The notes under the pieces are model-generated. The model searched no databases and was not told the origin of the DNA. It saw only the letters and a program-made list of their open reading frames with translations. DNA of 64,000 nucleotides from an uncultured Rhodocyclaceae bacterium (GTDB taxonomy: Bacteria; Pseudomonadota; Gammaproteobacteria; Burkholderiales; Rhodocyclaceae): NCBI GenBank assembly GCA_934271525.1, contig CAKQRL010000009.1, forward strand, positions 10,542-74,541, given 5' to 3'. Made by a program: the position numbers and the translations under genes. Positions 41,729-49,240 of this stretch are shown in pieces. The stretch's first letter is position 1, and every line of letters begins with the position of its first letter.

Positions 41729-42100
41729 TTATTTTGTTGGATTTTTAGAAGATTCGGCGCTATTTTTTTCAGCAGAATTGGGCGATTCGGCAGATTTTGA
41801 TGATTCTGGAATCAACGGATTGGGAATAACCACCGCATTTTTTGCCAACTCGGCTTTTAAAGCGGCGCAAGATTCTATCGTAATTTCGCGCGAGCGCAAG
41901 GTTTTGCATTGATTTTCAATGCCTTGGTTTTGTAATTCCGCAGGCAATTTTTGAAAATCCACCGCATCGCACACCAAGACCAACTGCGCTTGCAAGGTTT
42001 TGAGCGCTTCTAATTCTTTGGGCGTGCATTCTTCTGCGGCAAAGGCTAGCCCAAAGGCATTGGATGCCAAAAATGCGCATACAATCAAAGACTTTTTCAT
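41729..42100 (-). CDS. Small exported protein with Ser/Glu-rich tail
   Basis: I do not recognise the family. The 123-residue product has a clear signal peptide (MKKSLIVCAFLASNAFGLAFAAEE, cleavage after AFA). A mature part with four Cys (EECTPKEL, LVCDAV, NQCKTL, ESCAAL) suggests two disulphides in the periplasm. A low-complexity tail of SKSAESPNSAEKNSAESSK-type units follows. It starts five bases after the stop of the upstream exported-protein gene at 42106, so the two are co-transcribed and may act together. Confidence 0.68.
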   Translation of the reverse strand: MKKSLIVCAFLASNAFGLAFAAEECTPKELEALKTLQAQLVLVCDAVDFQKLPAELQNQGIENQCKTLRSREITIESCAALKAELAKNAVVIPNPLIPESSKSAESPNSAEKNSAESSKNPTK

Positions 42101-42105
42101 TTTTT

Positions 42106-42495
42106 TTACTCCAACAATTGCGCCGCCAACTCGTTGTTAAAGCCGTTGATTTTTTTCAAAACGGCAAGCGCATCGGATTCAGAAAAATCCTTTTGTTCCA
42201 ACGCGCCTTTTTCTTCCACAAATTGCTGAATTTCTGCCAAATCCGTGTTTTTAAAGATTTCGGGGTTTTCTTGCGCTTCGTTGAGCAAGCCTTCCAATTC
42301 GTTAAATGCGCCTTTGAGTTCGTCAAAAGTGGCATCGGAACAAAAGTGCGCCGTTTTGTTTGCTTGGGCAGAATCGGAAATTGTTGGCGTGGCAGGCAAA
42401 GCGCTTTGATTTTCGGCGCTTGGCGTTTGTGCAAATGCTGCCGTTGCGCCAAAAATCAAAGCCAATAGCCATATTTTCATCGGCTGTTTTTTCAT
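42106..42495 (-). CDS. Small exported acidic protein
   Basis: Family not recognised. The 129 residues begin with a signal peptide (MKKQPMKIWLLALIFGATAAFAQ). A Ser/Thr/Pro linker and an acidic helical part follow (TFDELKGAFNELEGLLNEAQENPEIF), with one Cys in HFCSDATF. A start at the second Met (42480) is possible. It is co-transcribed with the exported Cys-containing protein downstream and lies 28 bp from metQ on the same strand. Confidence 0.65.
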   Translation of the reverse strand: MKKQPMKIWLLALIFGATAAFAQTPSAENQSALPATPTISDSAQANKTAHFCSDATFDELKGAFNELEGLLNEAQENPEIFKNTDLAEIQQFVEEKGALEQKDFSESDALAVLKKINGFNNELAAQLLE

Positions 42496-42523
42496 TGCGT
42501 TTTTTTAAGGTTAAAAGCGCAAA

Positions 42524-43303
42524 TTAAAACGCAGGAAATGCCGCGCCGTCAAATTTTTCTTGAATAAATTGGGCGACTTCGGGTGATTGAAAAACTTCTT
42601 TCATCACTTTGGCTTTGGCGCTGTTTTCTTCACCTTTGCGCACCGCCAAAACCATCACGGCGTAGCGGTTTTCTTTGTCTTCCATAAAAATGCCATCTTT
42701 TTGCGGATTCAAACCCGCGCCCAAGGCGTAATTGGTGGTAACCACGCCCAAATCCACATCTTCTAGCGCGCGCGGCACTTGCGCGGCTTCCACTTCTTTG
42801 AATTTTAATTTTTTGGGATTAGCCACAATGTCCAAAGGCGTTTTTTGCGCCACTTTTTTAAAGGTTGCCAAACCCGCTTTTTCAAGCAAATCCAAGGAGC
42901 GACTTTCATTGGTGGGGTCGTTGGGCAACGCCACGGTGGCACCTTCTTTTAAATCTTTTAAGTCTTTGATTTTGTTGGAATAAATTGCCATCGGCAACAC
43001 AACCACCGGCGCCAATGCCACCAACTGGGTGCCTTTGTTTTTGTTGAAATCTTCCAAAAAAATCACGTGTTGGTAAAGGTTGGCATCCAATTCTTTGTCG
43101 TTCAAAGCAAAATTGGGCGTGAGATAATCAGAAAATTCTTTAAAATCAAGCGCATAGCCGCGTTTTTCAAAAAGCGGTTGGGTAAAAGCCACAATTTCGC
43201 CGTGTGGCGTGGGCGTGGCGCCAATAGTGATTTTTTCCAAAGCAAAAGCGTTGAAAGCCAGCAAAGCCGCAAATCCTGCCAAAAAAACTTTTTTCAATTT
43301 CAT
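42524..43303 (-). CDS. metQ: MetQ-family methionine-binding protein (copy 1)
   Basis: A periplasmic NlpA-family (Lipoprotein_9) substrate-binding protein for a methionine ABC importer. The chosen start MKLKKVFLAGFAALLAFNAFALEK gives 259 residues with a signal peptide; there is no lipobox Cys, so it would be soluble rather than lipid-anchored. ITIGATPTPHGEIV, GYALDFKEFSDYLTPNFAL, LDANLYQHVIFLEDFN, VALPNDPTNESRSLDLLEKAGL and EAAQVPRALEDVDLGVVTTNYAL are family blocks. It lies downstream of a second metQ and metI on the same strand, separated from copy 2 by a paired repeat. Substrate is inferred. Confidence 0.9.
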   Translation of the reverse strand: MKLKKVFLAGFAALLAFNAFALEKITIGATPTPHGEIVAFTQPLFEKRGYALDFKEFSDYLTPNFALNDKELDANLYQHVIFLEDFNKNKGTQLVALAPVVVLPMAIYSNKIKDLKDLKEGATVALPNDPTNESRSLDLLEKAGLATFKKVAQKTPLDIVANPKKLKFKEVEAAQVPRALEDVDLGVVTTNYALGAGLNPQKDGIFMEDKENRYAVMVLAVRKGEENSAKAKVMKEVFQSPEVAQFIQEKFDGAAFPAF

Positions 43304-43320
43304 TTTTGTATCCTTTAAAA

Positions 43321-43390
43321 AAAATCCACGGTCAACGTTCAAAAATTTTTAAAAAATTTTCAAATTTTTTTGGCGTTGACCGTGGATTTT
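43321..43390. repeat. Paired palindromic element with long spacer, C/C arms
   Basis: Arms CCACGGTCAAC (43326) and GTTGACCGTGG (43375) start 49 bp apart, 11 bp more than usual, owing to an extra A/T block in the spacer. Lies between the two metQ genes. Confidence 0.92.
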
Positions 43391-43423
43391 TTGATTTTAA
43401 ATTTCAAGTTTTAAATTTTAAAT

Positions 43424-44203
43424 TTAAAACGCTGGCACCACCGCGCCTTTGTAGCGTTCCAAAATAAAATCTTTGACTTTTTGCGTTTTTAAAGCATCAA
43501 TCAACGCTTTGGTTTTGGGGGAATTTTCATTGCCGGCTTTCACCACCAAAATGTTCACATAAGGATTGTTTTGGGATGATTCTTGAATGAGCGAATCTTT
43601 TACCGGATTTAATCCCGAATCCATTGCGTAATTGGAATTGATTACCGCAAAATCCACATCTTGCAGCGCGCGTGGCACTTGCGCGGCTTCCAATTCTTTA
43701 AAATCAATTTTTTTGGGGTTTTCCACAATATCCAATTTGGTTTTTAAAACGCCGTCTTTGAATTTCACCACGCCTTGCGCAGCAATAATATCCAAGGCGC
43801 GCGCTTCATTGCTGGTGTCGTTTGGAATGGCAATGCTGGCACCTTCTTTGATTTCAAAGCTTTTGTGTTTTTTGCTGTAAACACCCATCGGTTCCAAATG
43901 AATGCCTGCGGCATTGACCAAATGGCCGTTTTTTTCTTTATTAAAAGCATCCAAATGCGGCGTGTGTTGGAAAAAATTGGCATCAATTTCGCCATTTTCC
44001 GTTGCCAAATTGGGTTGCACGTAATCGTTGAATTCTTTAATCACCAAATCAAAACCGAGCGCTTTCACATCCGCTTTGATAAATTCCAAAATTTCCGCAT
44101 GCGGCACAGGCGTGGCACCAACGGTAATATTTTCAGCCGATGCGTTGCCCAAAAAAAGGGCAAGGGATGCCGCCAACAAGGATTGTTTGAAAAATTGCTT
44201 CAT
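43424..44203 (-). CDS. metQ: MetQ-family methionine-binding protein (copy 2)
   Basis: The second NlpA-family binding protein, 259 residues from the chosen start MKQFFKQSLLAASLALFLGNASAEN, which is a standard signal peptide with no lipobox. ITVGATPVPHAEILEF, FDLVIKEFNDYVQPNLA, IDANFFQHTPHLDAFN, SIAIPNDTSNEARALDIIAAQG and EAAQVPRALQDVDFAVINSNYAM align with copy 1 block by block, so the two arose by duplication. It is closest to metI. Divergence in the ligand-contact region could allow L- versus D-methionine or another substrate, which is inference. Confidence 0.91.
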   Translation of the reverse strand: MKQFFKQSLLAASLALFLGNASAENITVGATPVPHAEILEFIKADVKALGFDLVIKEFNDYVQPNLATENGEIDANFFQHTPHLDAFNKEKNGHLVNAAGIHLEPMGVYSKKHKSFEIKEGASIAIPNDTSNEARALDIIAAQGVVKFKDGVLKTKLDIVENPKKIDFKELEAAQVPRALQDVDFAVINSNYAMDSGLNPVKDSLIQESSQNNPYVNILVVKAGNENSPKTKALIDALKTQKVKDFILERYKGAVVPAF

Positions 44204-44297
44204 TTTTTTAACCTTTCCAAATTGAAAAAAAGAATAGTAAAGCAATTTAAAAAAAAACAAAGCGCAAAAATGGATTTTAAAAAATGCGTTTTGGCGT

Positions 44298-44963
44298 TTA
44301 ACGTTTGGTGATTTTGTAAAAAAAGTTGCCCGCCATTTGCACCATTTGCACCAAAACCAAAAGCACAATGACGGTTTCAATCATAATGTCGGTTCTAAAA
44401 CGCTGGTAACCATAACGCACCGCCACATCGCCCAAACCGCCGCCGCCAACGGTGCCAGCCATCGCTGAAAAGCCGATGACAATAATCAACGTTAAAGTCA
44501 AGCCATTGATTAAACTTGGCAAAGCTTCCACAAAAAGCACACGACAAACAATTTGCGTGTTGGTGGCGCCATAACTTTTTGCCGCTTCAATCACATCTTG
44601 CCCCACTTCTTTTAAACTGGCTTCAATCATTTTTGCCAAATAAGGTGCAATGCCAAGCGTGAGCGGCACAATGGTGGCGGTGGTGCCAATGCTACTGCCA
44701 ACAATCAAGCGTGTGAAGGGCATTAAGATGATAATTAAAATAATAAACGGAAAAGAGCGCACCACATTGACCACAAAATCCAAAGTGGCATAAGCGCTTT
44801 TGTTTTCTTTTAAGCCGTTTTTGTCCCACAAAACCAAAAAAACGCCCGGGATAATTGCCAACAAAAAACCCAAAAAAGTGGAGACAAAACTCATATAAAG
44901 CGTTTCCACCAAGGCGGGACCGATGATTTGTAAAAAATGTTGTTCAATGCTGGCAAAATCCAT
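44298..44963 (-). CDS. metI: Methionine ABC transporter permease MetI
   Basis: MetI forms the membrane channel of the MetNIQ methionine importer. The 221-residue protein has about five membrane segments. The permease coupling motif is EAAKSYGATNTQIVCRVLFVEALPSLINGLTL (EAA loop), near residues 125-160, and SAMAGTVGGGGLGDVAVRYGYQRF matches MetI. Length is typical. No metN ATPase gene is adjacent: the upstream DNA holds only a half repeat and then the pyruvyl transferase gene. The ATPase must therefore be encoded elsewhere. Confidence 0.93.
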   Translation of the reverse strand: MDFASIEQHFLQIIGPALVETLYMSFVSTFLGFLLAIIPGVFLVLWDKNGLKENKSAYATLDFVVNVVRSFPFIILIIILMPFTRLIVGSSIGTTATIVPLTLGIAPYLAKMIEASLKEVGQDVIEAAKSYGATNTQIVCRVLFVEALPSLINGLTLTLIIVIGFSAMAGTVGGGGLGDVAVRYGYQRFRTDIMIETVIVLLVLVQMVQMAGNFFYKITKR

Positions 44964-44979
44964 TTTGTGCGCACAATTT

Positions 44980-45010
44980 TTGAAAAAAAAGCGAGTTTAC
45001 CGTGGAAAAT
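44980..45010. repeat. Half palindromic element
   Basis: Right arm GTTTACCGTGG at 44995-45005, preceded by a TTTTTGAAAAAAAAGC spacer. Located upstream of metI, between it and the pyruvyl transferase gene. No left arm. Confidence 0.83.
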
Positions 45011-45089
45011 CGTTTTTGCGCCGATTTTTTAAAAAATCCAAAGCGGCAAAACGGCAAGAAGCTTGTTGTTTGGCGTTGAAAATTGCAAT

Positions 45090-46018
45090 TTAAAACGGAA
45101 AAGAATCCATTAAATCTTGTTGGATTTTTTCCACGTTTTGTCTATCAACTGCGTAATTTTTGATAATCCATTCGGGCAGTTTTTCGGCATGTGGCAAAAG
45201 CGGTTCGTGTAACAAAAGCGGGCGGGGCGCTGTGCCAAAAACGGAATAATAATCGTGGAATTTGTATTCCCCGCCTAACAAACGCTCGCTTGCCGTGCTC
45301 CACATATTAGGAATGCCCAAGGAATCCGCCACAATCAAACCATGCAGGGCTGATGAGCAAATTGTTTCACATTCGGCAATGCGCATTAAAACAGCAAGTG
45401 GGTCGGCTTCAAAATCAATGACAACCGCATTTTCAATGCGTTGTTGCAAGGCTTGGTAAATTGGAATTTCCAAGGGAAAATCCTTGGAAAATAAGCCGTC
45501 TACCCCCCCCCCCCCGCAAAGTCAGGGCGGAGATTAAAACCGTGAATTTCCGTGTGGTGCGGAATAAAACCGATTTTGTATTTTTTGGTGATTGGATTGG
45601 CATCAATCAATTTTTCGGCAAGCAAACCTGCATCGCCCAAGACCACGTTTTTTAAAGGTTTTTTGGTGATGTTTTTTACTCTTTCCAAGGTCAATTTTCC
45701 ACGCACGGCAAAAACTTCAACTGGGCGAAAAAAGATTTCAGGCAAACGCAAACGTCTGCGAAAACGTGTGTTAGGTGCTTGAATAAAACCCGTGCTCCAA
45801 ATTTTGACGGGGTTTTGGTAAAAAGAACGGCGCAAACGAAAACGTGGAATGGTGCAAGGATACAAAAGCGCATCCAACAAACTGCCCACAAAAAACGCTT
45901 CGCAAGTTTCAGGCGATGCCCATTGTGTTTTTTGATGAAAAAGTTTTTCACACAACAGCGGGTTTAAAGCATCGCCAAAATTGGGCATTCCCGTCCACCA
46001 AAAAAGTTTAATTGCCAT
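45090..46018 (-). CDS. Polysaccharide pyruvyl transferase family protein, phase-variable, frame-shifted OFF at a poly-G tract
   Basis: Members add a pyruvate ketal (or act as related transferases) on surface polysaccharides. The first part reads 172 codons from ATG at 46018 (GGAAG site upstream): WWTGMPNFGDALNPLLC, VEVFAVRGKLTLERV, VVLGDAGLLAEKLI, GFIPHHTEIHG. It enters a 13-base run (C on the plus strand, 45503-45515) encoding four Gly and stops at once. The remaining frame (to 45090) encodes ADPLAVLMRIAECETICSSALHGLIVADSLGIPNMW, the conserved end of the same domain. Eleven or fourteen bases would join the halves into about 309 residues. The gene as sequenced is OFF. Confidence 0.82.
45503..45515 (-). 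repeat. Poly-G (plus-strand poly-C) tract, 13 nt, out of frame
   Basis: Thirteen C on the plus strand, read as G in the pyruvyl transferase gene. Length of 2 modulo 3 (11, 14) restores the full frame; the present 13 gives a stop directly after the tract. Confidence 0.93.
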
Positions 46019-46038
46019 TTATTCTTCCTTTTTAATGT

Positions 46039-46974
46039 TTATTGTTTAAAACGTTCAAAAAGATTAAGCCACAATTCGTAATTTTGGCGGTGTTGGCGCA
46101 GAATAACTTCCAAAATAATGCCAACGCTTGCCAAAAGTAATGAAACCACAAACAAACCGCTTGCCACAATCAAGCTTGGAAAACGCGGCACAATGCCCGT
46201 TTGCAAATATTCGGCAAGAACCGGCACGCCCAAAATCAGCGAGAGCAACAATGCCAAAAGCGCCAAGGCGCCAAAAAAAATAAAAGGTTTGTAATCTTTG
46301 AACAACAGCGCGATGGTTTTAACAACCAAAAAACCATCGGTAAACGTGTTGAGTTTGGAAACACTGCCCGCAGGGCGATCGCGATAAGCAATGGGAATTT
46401 CTGCAATTTTGAAGTTTTTATCCACCGCGTGAATGGTCATTTCCGTTTCAATTTCAAAACCTTGCGACAAAACGGGAAAAGCACGCGCAAAAGCCGGCGA
46501 AAACGCCCTTAAACCCGTCATAATATCTGCCACGTTGTTGTGGAACAAATGGTTAATCAGCGCGCGCACCAAGCGGTTGCCGCTGTTGTGAAATAGACGC
46601 TTATTTTCGGTGAAATAGGTGGAAGAAAGTCTATCGCCAATTGCCATATCCGCGCCATCTTCTAAAACCGCGCGGGCGAGTTTTAATGCGTCTTCGGCGG
46701 GGTAGGTATCGTCACCGTCCGTTAAAATCAAGCAATCCGCGTGGATGGTGCGAAAAATCGTGCGAATCACATTGCCTTTGCCTTGGCGCGGTTCGGCAAC
46801 AACCTTGGCACCTGCGGCTTTGGCAAGCGCGGCAGAATCGTCTGTGGAATTGTTGTCAAACACAAAAATTTTGGCAAGTGGAAAAACGGCGCGGTAGTCG
46901 GCAATCACTTTGGCGATGGTTTGCGCCTCGTTGTAGCACGGAATGCAAATGGCAACGCGGGAAGAATCGATCAT
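46039..46974 (-). CDS. GT2 family glycosyltransferase with C-terminal membrane segments
   Basis: The 311 residues (start MIDSSRVAICIPCYNEAQTI; an upstream in-frame ATG at 47019 lacks homology) form a GT-A domain. Visible motifs are VFDNNSTDDSAALA, AEPRQGKGNVIRTIFR, LILTDGDDTYPAEDALKL (DxD-like metal site) and IMTGLRAFSPAF, followed by two or three C-terminal hydrophobic segments. This layout fits polyprenyl-phosphate sugar transferases. It is 20 bp upstream of the phase-variable pyruvyl transferase, so the two are probably co-transcribed and modify the same surface glycan. Donor and acceptor are unknown. Confidence 0.87.
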   Translation of the reverse strand: MIDSSRVAICIPCYNEAQTIAKVIADYRAVFPLAKIFVFDNNSTDDSAALAKAAGAKVVAEPRQGKGNVIRTIFRTIHADCLILTDGDDTYPAEDALKLARAVLEDGADMAIGDRLSSTYFTENKRLFHNSGNRLVRALINHLFHNNVADIMTGLRAFSPAFARAFPVLSQGFEIETEMTIHAVDKNFKIAEIPIAYRDRPAGSVSKLNTFTDGFLVVKTIALLFKDYKPFIFFGALALLALLLSLILGVPVLAEYLQTGIVPRFPSLIVASGLFVVSLLLASVGIILEVILRQHRQNYELWLNLFERFKQ

Positions 46975-47008
46975 TTTTTCTACGTTTAAAAAAAGACAAG
47001 ATTTTACG

Positions 47009-47065
47009 ATTTTCCACACTCAACCGTTATTTTTTTGAAAAAATTTGGCGTTGACCGTGGATTTT
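47009..47065. repeat. Paired palindromic element, left arm degenerate
   Basis: A degraded left arm CCACACTCAAC (47014) and an intact GTTGACCGTGG (47050), 36 bp apart. Lies in the gap upstream of the glycosyltransferase gene, next to the DnaA-box cluster. Confidence 0.82.
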
Positions 47066-47298
47066 TGCTTTTATTTATCCACAAATTAGTTTTTAGCGTT
47101 TTTTAAAAAAGTCAAGCGGTCTGTGCTGGTTTTTTGAAGAAAATTTTTATTTTAAAATCAACAAGTTAAAAAAAGTGCGCACTTTTTAGGCACGACACTT
47201 TTTAGCCTTGATTCTTTTGGATTTTTTGGATGATTTTTCAACTTATCCACAGGCTTATCCACAGATTTTGTGGATAACTTTTTTTTAATTAGATTGCA
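47066..47298. other. AT-rich gap with four perfect DnaA boxes (candidate oriC or DnaA-binding site)
   Basis: This gene-free stretch contains four exact DnaA boxes TTATCCACA: 47075-47083, 47243-47251 and 47255-47263 in direct orientation, and 47269-47277 inverted. The last three lie within 35 bp. Between them are A/T-rich blocks and an 18-bp perfect palindrome at 47169-47186 (centre GTGCGCAC). Clustered boxes next to AT-rich DNA are what chromosomal origins look like. No dnaA, dnaN or gidA gene is nearby, and gene orientation diverges about 3.8 kb away (near 51 kb) rather than here, so a DnaA-titration or regulatory site is an alternative. Confidence 0.55.
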
Positions 47299-47319
47299 AA
47301 AATCCACGGTCAACGGAAT
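47299..47319. repeat. Single repeat arm
   Basis: Left arm CCACGGTCAAC at 47304-47314, seven bases beyond the stop codon of the MATE gene on the minus strand. No partner. Confidence 0.8.
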
Positions 47320-47320
47320 T

Positions 47321-48682
47321 TTATTTTGGAAAACTAGCCAAAAGGCTTGTGCTGATTTTTTTCCACAATACACTCAAAATGATGGCAAGCAGCACAAGTG
47401 CTACGTCCAGAGCGATAAGAAAACCTTCGGTTTTTAACCCCGTTTTGTAGCAAAGCCACCAACCGCCGAATAAACCAACGCCCCAAAATAAAATGATTTG
47501 GATAAGCATAGGAAACACCGTGATTTTGCAAGCCCTGAGCAAGTGCATAATCACCGTTTGAATGCTGTCAAAAAGTTGATACGCAGCGATAAAAACCAAC
47601 AAGGGCGTGGCGATTGCGATAATGAGTGCGTTGTTGGTGTTGAGTTGCACGTAAAACTTGCCGAATAAAAAAATAGACGCGCAAGAAAGTGCGGCAATGC
47701 TTGTTGATAAGCCAAGCCCTGTTCTTGATGCACTCAAAAGCCGCGTTTGATCCTTGGCACCCAAGGCTTGGGCGGTCTCAGCCATCACCGCAACGGCGAT
47801 GGATAGCGGAATAATATAAAGAATGGATGCCAAGCCGCCCAACACGCGATAAGCGCCAACGGCTTCTGCGCCCAAAGGTGCAAGCAAAATGGAAACCAAA
47901 ACAAAAGCGCTTGATTCAATGCAGTTGGTCATTCCCATTGGTAAACCAACTTTGAGCAAACGCAACCAACGTTTTTTGTTTGGCAAATACCATTTACCAA
48001 AGATTTGCAAGTGTTTGGCATCACGGCTTTTGAGTGCCCAAAACGCTGCCAAAACCAACATCAAATAATTCAAAATCACATTGGATATGGCGCAACCCAA
48101 CAACCCCAAAGGTTCATTAAAACCTTTTAATGCCAAAAAGCTTGCAAGAAAAATGTGCAAAATCAGCGCAATTAAGCCAATGCGCAATAATACTTTCACC
48201 AAACCAAGTGCGCTACAAAAGGCGTAAAAGGTGCGGTAAAGCAGTGCGGCGGGCAAACCAAAAGCGAGGATTTTTAAATACAAGCGTGCTTTTTCGTCAA
48301 TTTCTGTGGGCATTGTGGAGAGTTTTAAAAACCAATCGGGGTAAATCAACAACAACACGCCCGGAATAAAGACCAAAAAGGTGAGCCAAACGGCTTGTTG
48401 CAACATTAAAGCGGCGGCGCGCTCGTGCCCAGCGCCGTAGAGTTCAGCCGACAAAGGGGCGACTGCTTGCAACACGCCAAAAAGCGTAAATTCCACCACA
48501 ATAAAAGCGCCAGAACCGATGGCTACCGCTGCCAAATCGGTGGTGTTGAAATGCCCCAAAATGACGGTGTCGGCAAGCGCCATCAGCATTGCGGCAATTA
48601 AGGAAATAAAAATGCCCCACGCCTGCGCCAAAATGTAGCGCGGCATTCTTTTGTTAGGAATGCGAAAGATTTTGCAAAACAT
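47321..48682 (-). CDS. MATE-family efflux protein
   Basis: MATE exporters use a Na+ or H+ gradient to expel cationic compounds or, in some members, envelope precursors. The 453-residue protein has about 12 hydrophobic segments in two homologous halves. ADTVILGHFNTTDLAAVAIGSG at the first helix pair and LLRLGLPMGMTNCIESSAFVLVSILLAPLGAEAVGAYRV-like sequence at the second (starting near residue 235) are typical. Start choice is uncertain: ATG at 48682 has no clear ribosome-binding site, and an ATG at 48646 (MPRYILAQAW) is a good alternative. It is followed by the DnaA-box region. Confidence 0.88.
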   Translation of the reverse strand: MFCKIFRIPNKRMPRYILAQAWGIFISLIAAMLMALADTVILGHFNTTDLAAVAIGSGAFIVVEFTLFGVLQAVAPLSAELYGAGHERAAALMLQQAVWLTFLVFIPGVLLLIYPDWFLKLSTMPTEIDEKARLYLKILAFGLPAALLYRTFYAFCSALGLVKVLLRIGLIALILHIFLASFLALKGFNEPLGLLGCAISNVILNYLMLVLAAFWALKSRDAKHLQIFGKWYLPNKKRWLRLLKVGLPMGMTNCIESSAFVLVSILLAPLGAEAVGAYRVLGGLASILYIIPLSIAVAVMAETAQALGAKDQTRLLSASRTGLGLSTSIAALSCASIFLFGKFYVQLNTNNALIIAIATPLLVFIAAYQLFDSIQTVIMHLLRACKITVFPMLIQIILFWGVGLFGGWWLCYKTGLKTEGFLIALDVALVLLAIILSVLWKKISTSLLASFPK

Positions 48683-48718
48683 TGCGAAAAATGGTGATTA
48701 GGCAAAACTTGGCAAGGT

Positions 48719-49171
48719 TTATTTTGTTCCCGTTGAGCCAAAACCGCCTGCGCCCCGCGCGCTGGGCAAAAAATCAGCAACTTCCACAAAATTGGCGTGC
48801 AACACCGGCACAATCACCATTTGTGCAATGCGGCAAAAGGGTTCAATGGTGAAATCAGAGTGGCTTCGGTTAAAAAGCGAGACTTTGATTTCGCCTTGGT
48901 AATCGGAATCAATAACGCCCGTGCCGTTACCCAAAACAATGCCGTTTTTGTGCCCCAAACCTGAGCGCGGGAAAATCAGCGCCATTACTTCTGGGTTTTG
49001 TAAATAAATTGCCAAACCTGTTGGAATCAAAGCTGATTCGCCTGTTTTTAAAATGAAAGGCGCATCCAAACAAGCGCACAAATCCAAACCCGCCGCGCCG
49101 CTTGTTTGGTATTGCGGCAGAAAATCGCGGATTTTGGGGTTCAAAATTTTGAGTTCAACATTGAGCAACAT
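48719..49171 (-). CDS. dut: dUTP diphosphatase
   Basis: Dut hydrolyses dUTP to dUMP and pyrophosphate, keeping uracil out of DNA and supplying thymidylate synthesis. The chosen start MLLNVELKILNPKIRDFLPQY has an AAGGA site and gives 150 residues, the usual trimeric dUTPase size. All five motifs are visible: SGAAGLDLCACLD, PRSGLGHKNGIVLGN, GVIDSDYQGEIKVSLFN, RIAQMVIVPV and the C-terminal ARGAGGFGSTG arm. An in-frame upstream ATG at 49285 would only translate the repeat element and is rejected. It is downstream of glnS with a paired repeat between. Confidence 0.95.
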   Translation of the reverse strand: MLLNVELKILNPKIRDFLPQYQTSGAAGLDLCACLDAPFILKTGESALIPTGLAIYLQNPEVMALIFPRSGLGHKNGIVLGNGTGVIDSDYQGEIKVSLFNRSHSDFTIEPFCRIAQMVIVPVLHANFVEVADFLPSARGAGGFGSTGTK

Positions 49172-49181
49172 AAAAAATCCT

Positions 49182-49240
49182 TTTTTCCACGGTAAACCTT
49201 TAAAAATTTTCAAAAAAAATCTGCGTTTACCGTGGATTTT
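49182..49240. repeat. Paired palindromic element, A/A arms
   Basis: Arms CCACGGTAAAC (49187) and GTTTACCGTGG (49225), 38 bp apart. It lies between glnS and dut and encodes the last residues (NPR) and stop of glnS. Confidence 0.93.

Noticed and set aside
44204..44297. Possible SAM or methionine riboswitch in front of the met genes
   Set aside because: I looked in the short gaps upstream of both metQ genes and metI and see no conserved riboswitch core or long leader, only A/T-rich DNA and repeats.
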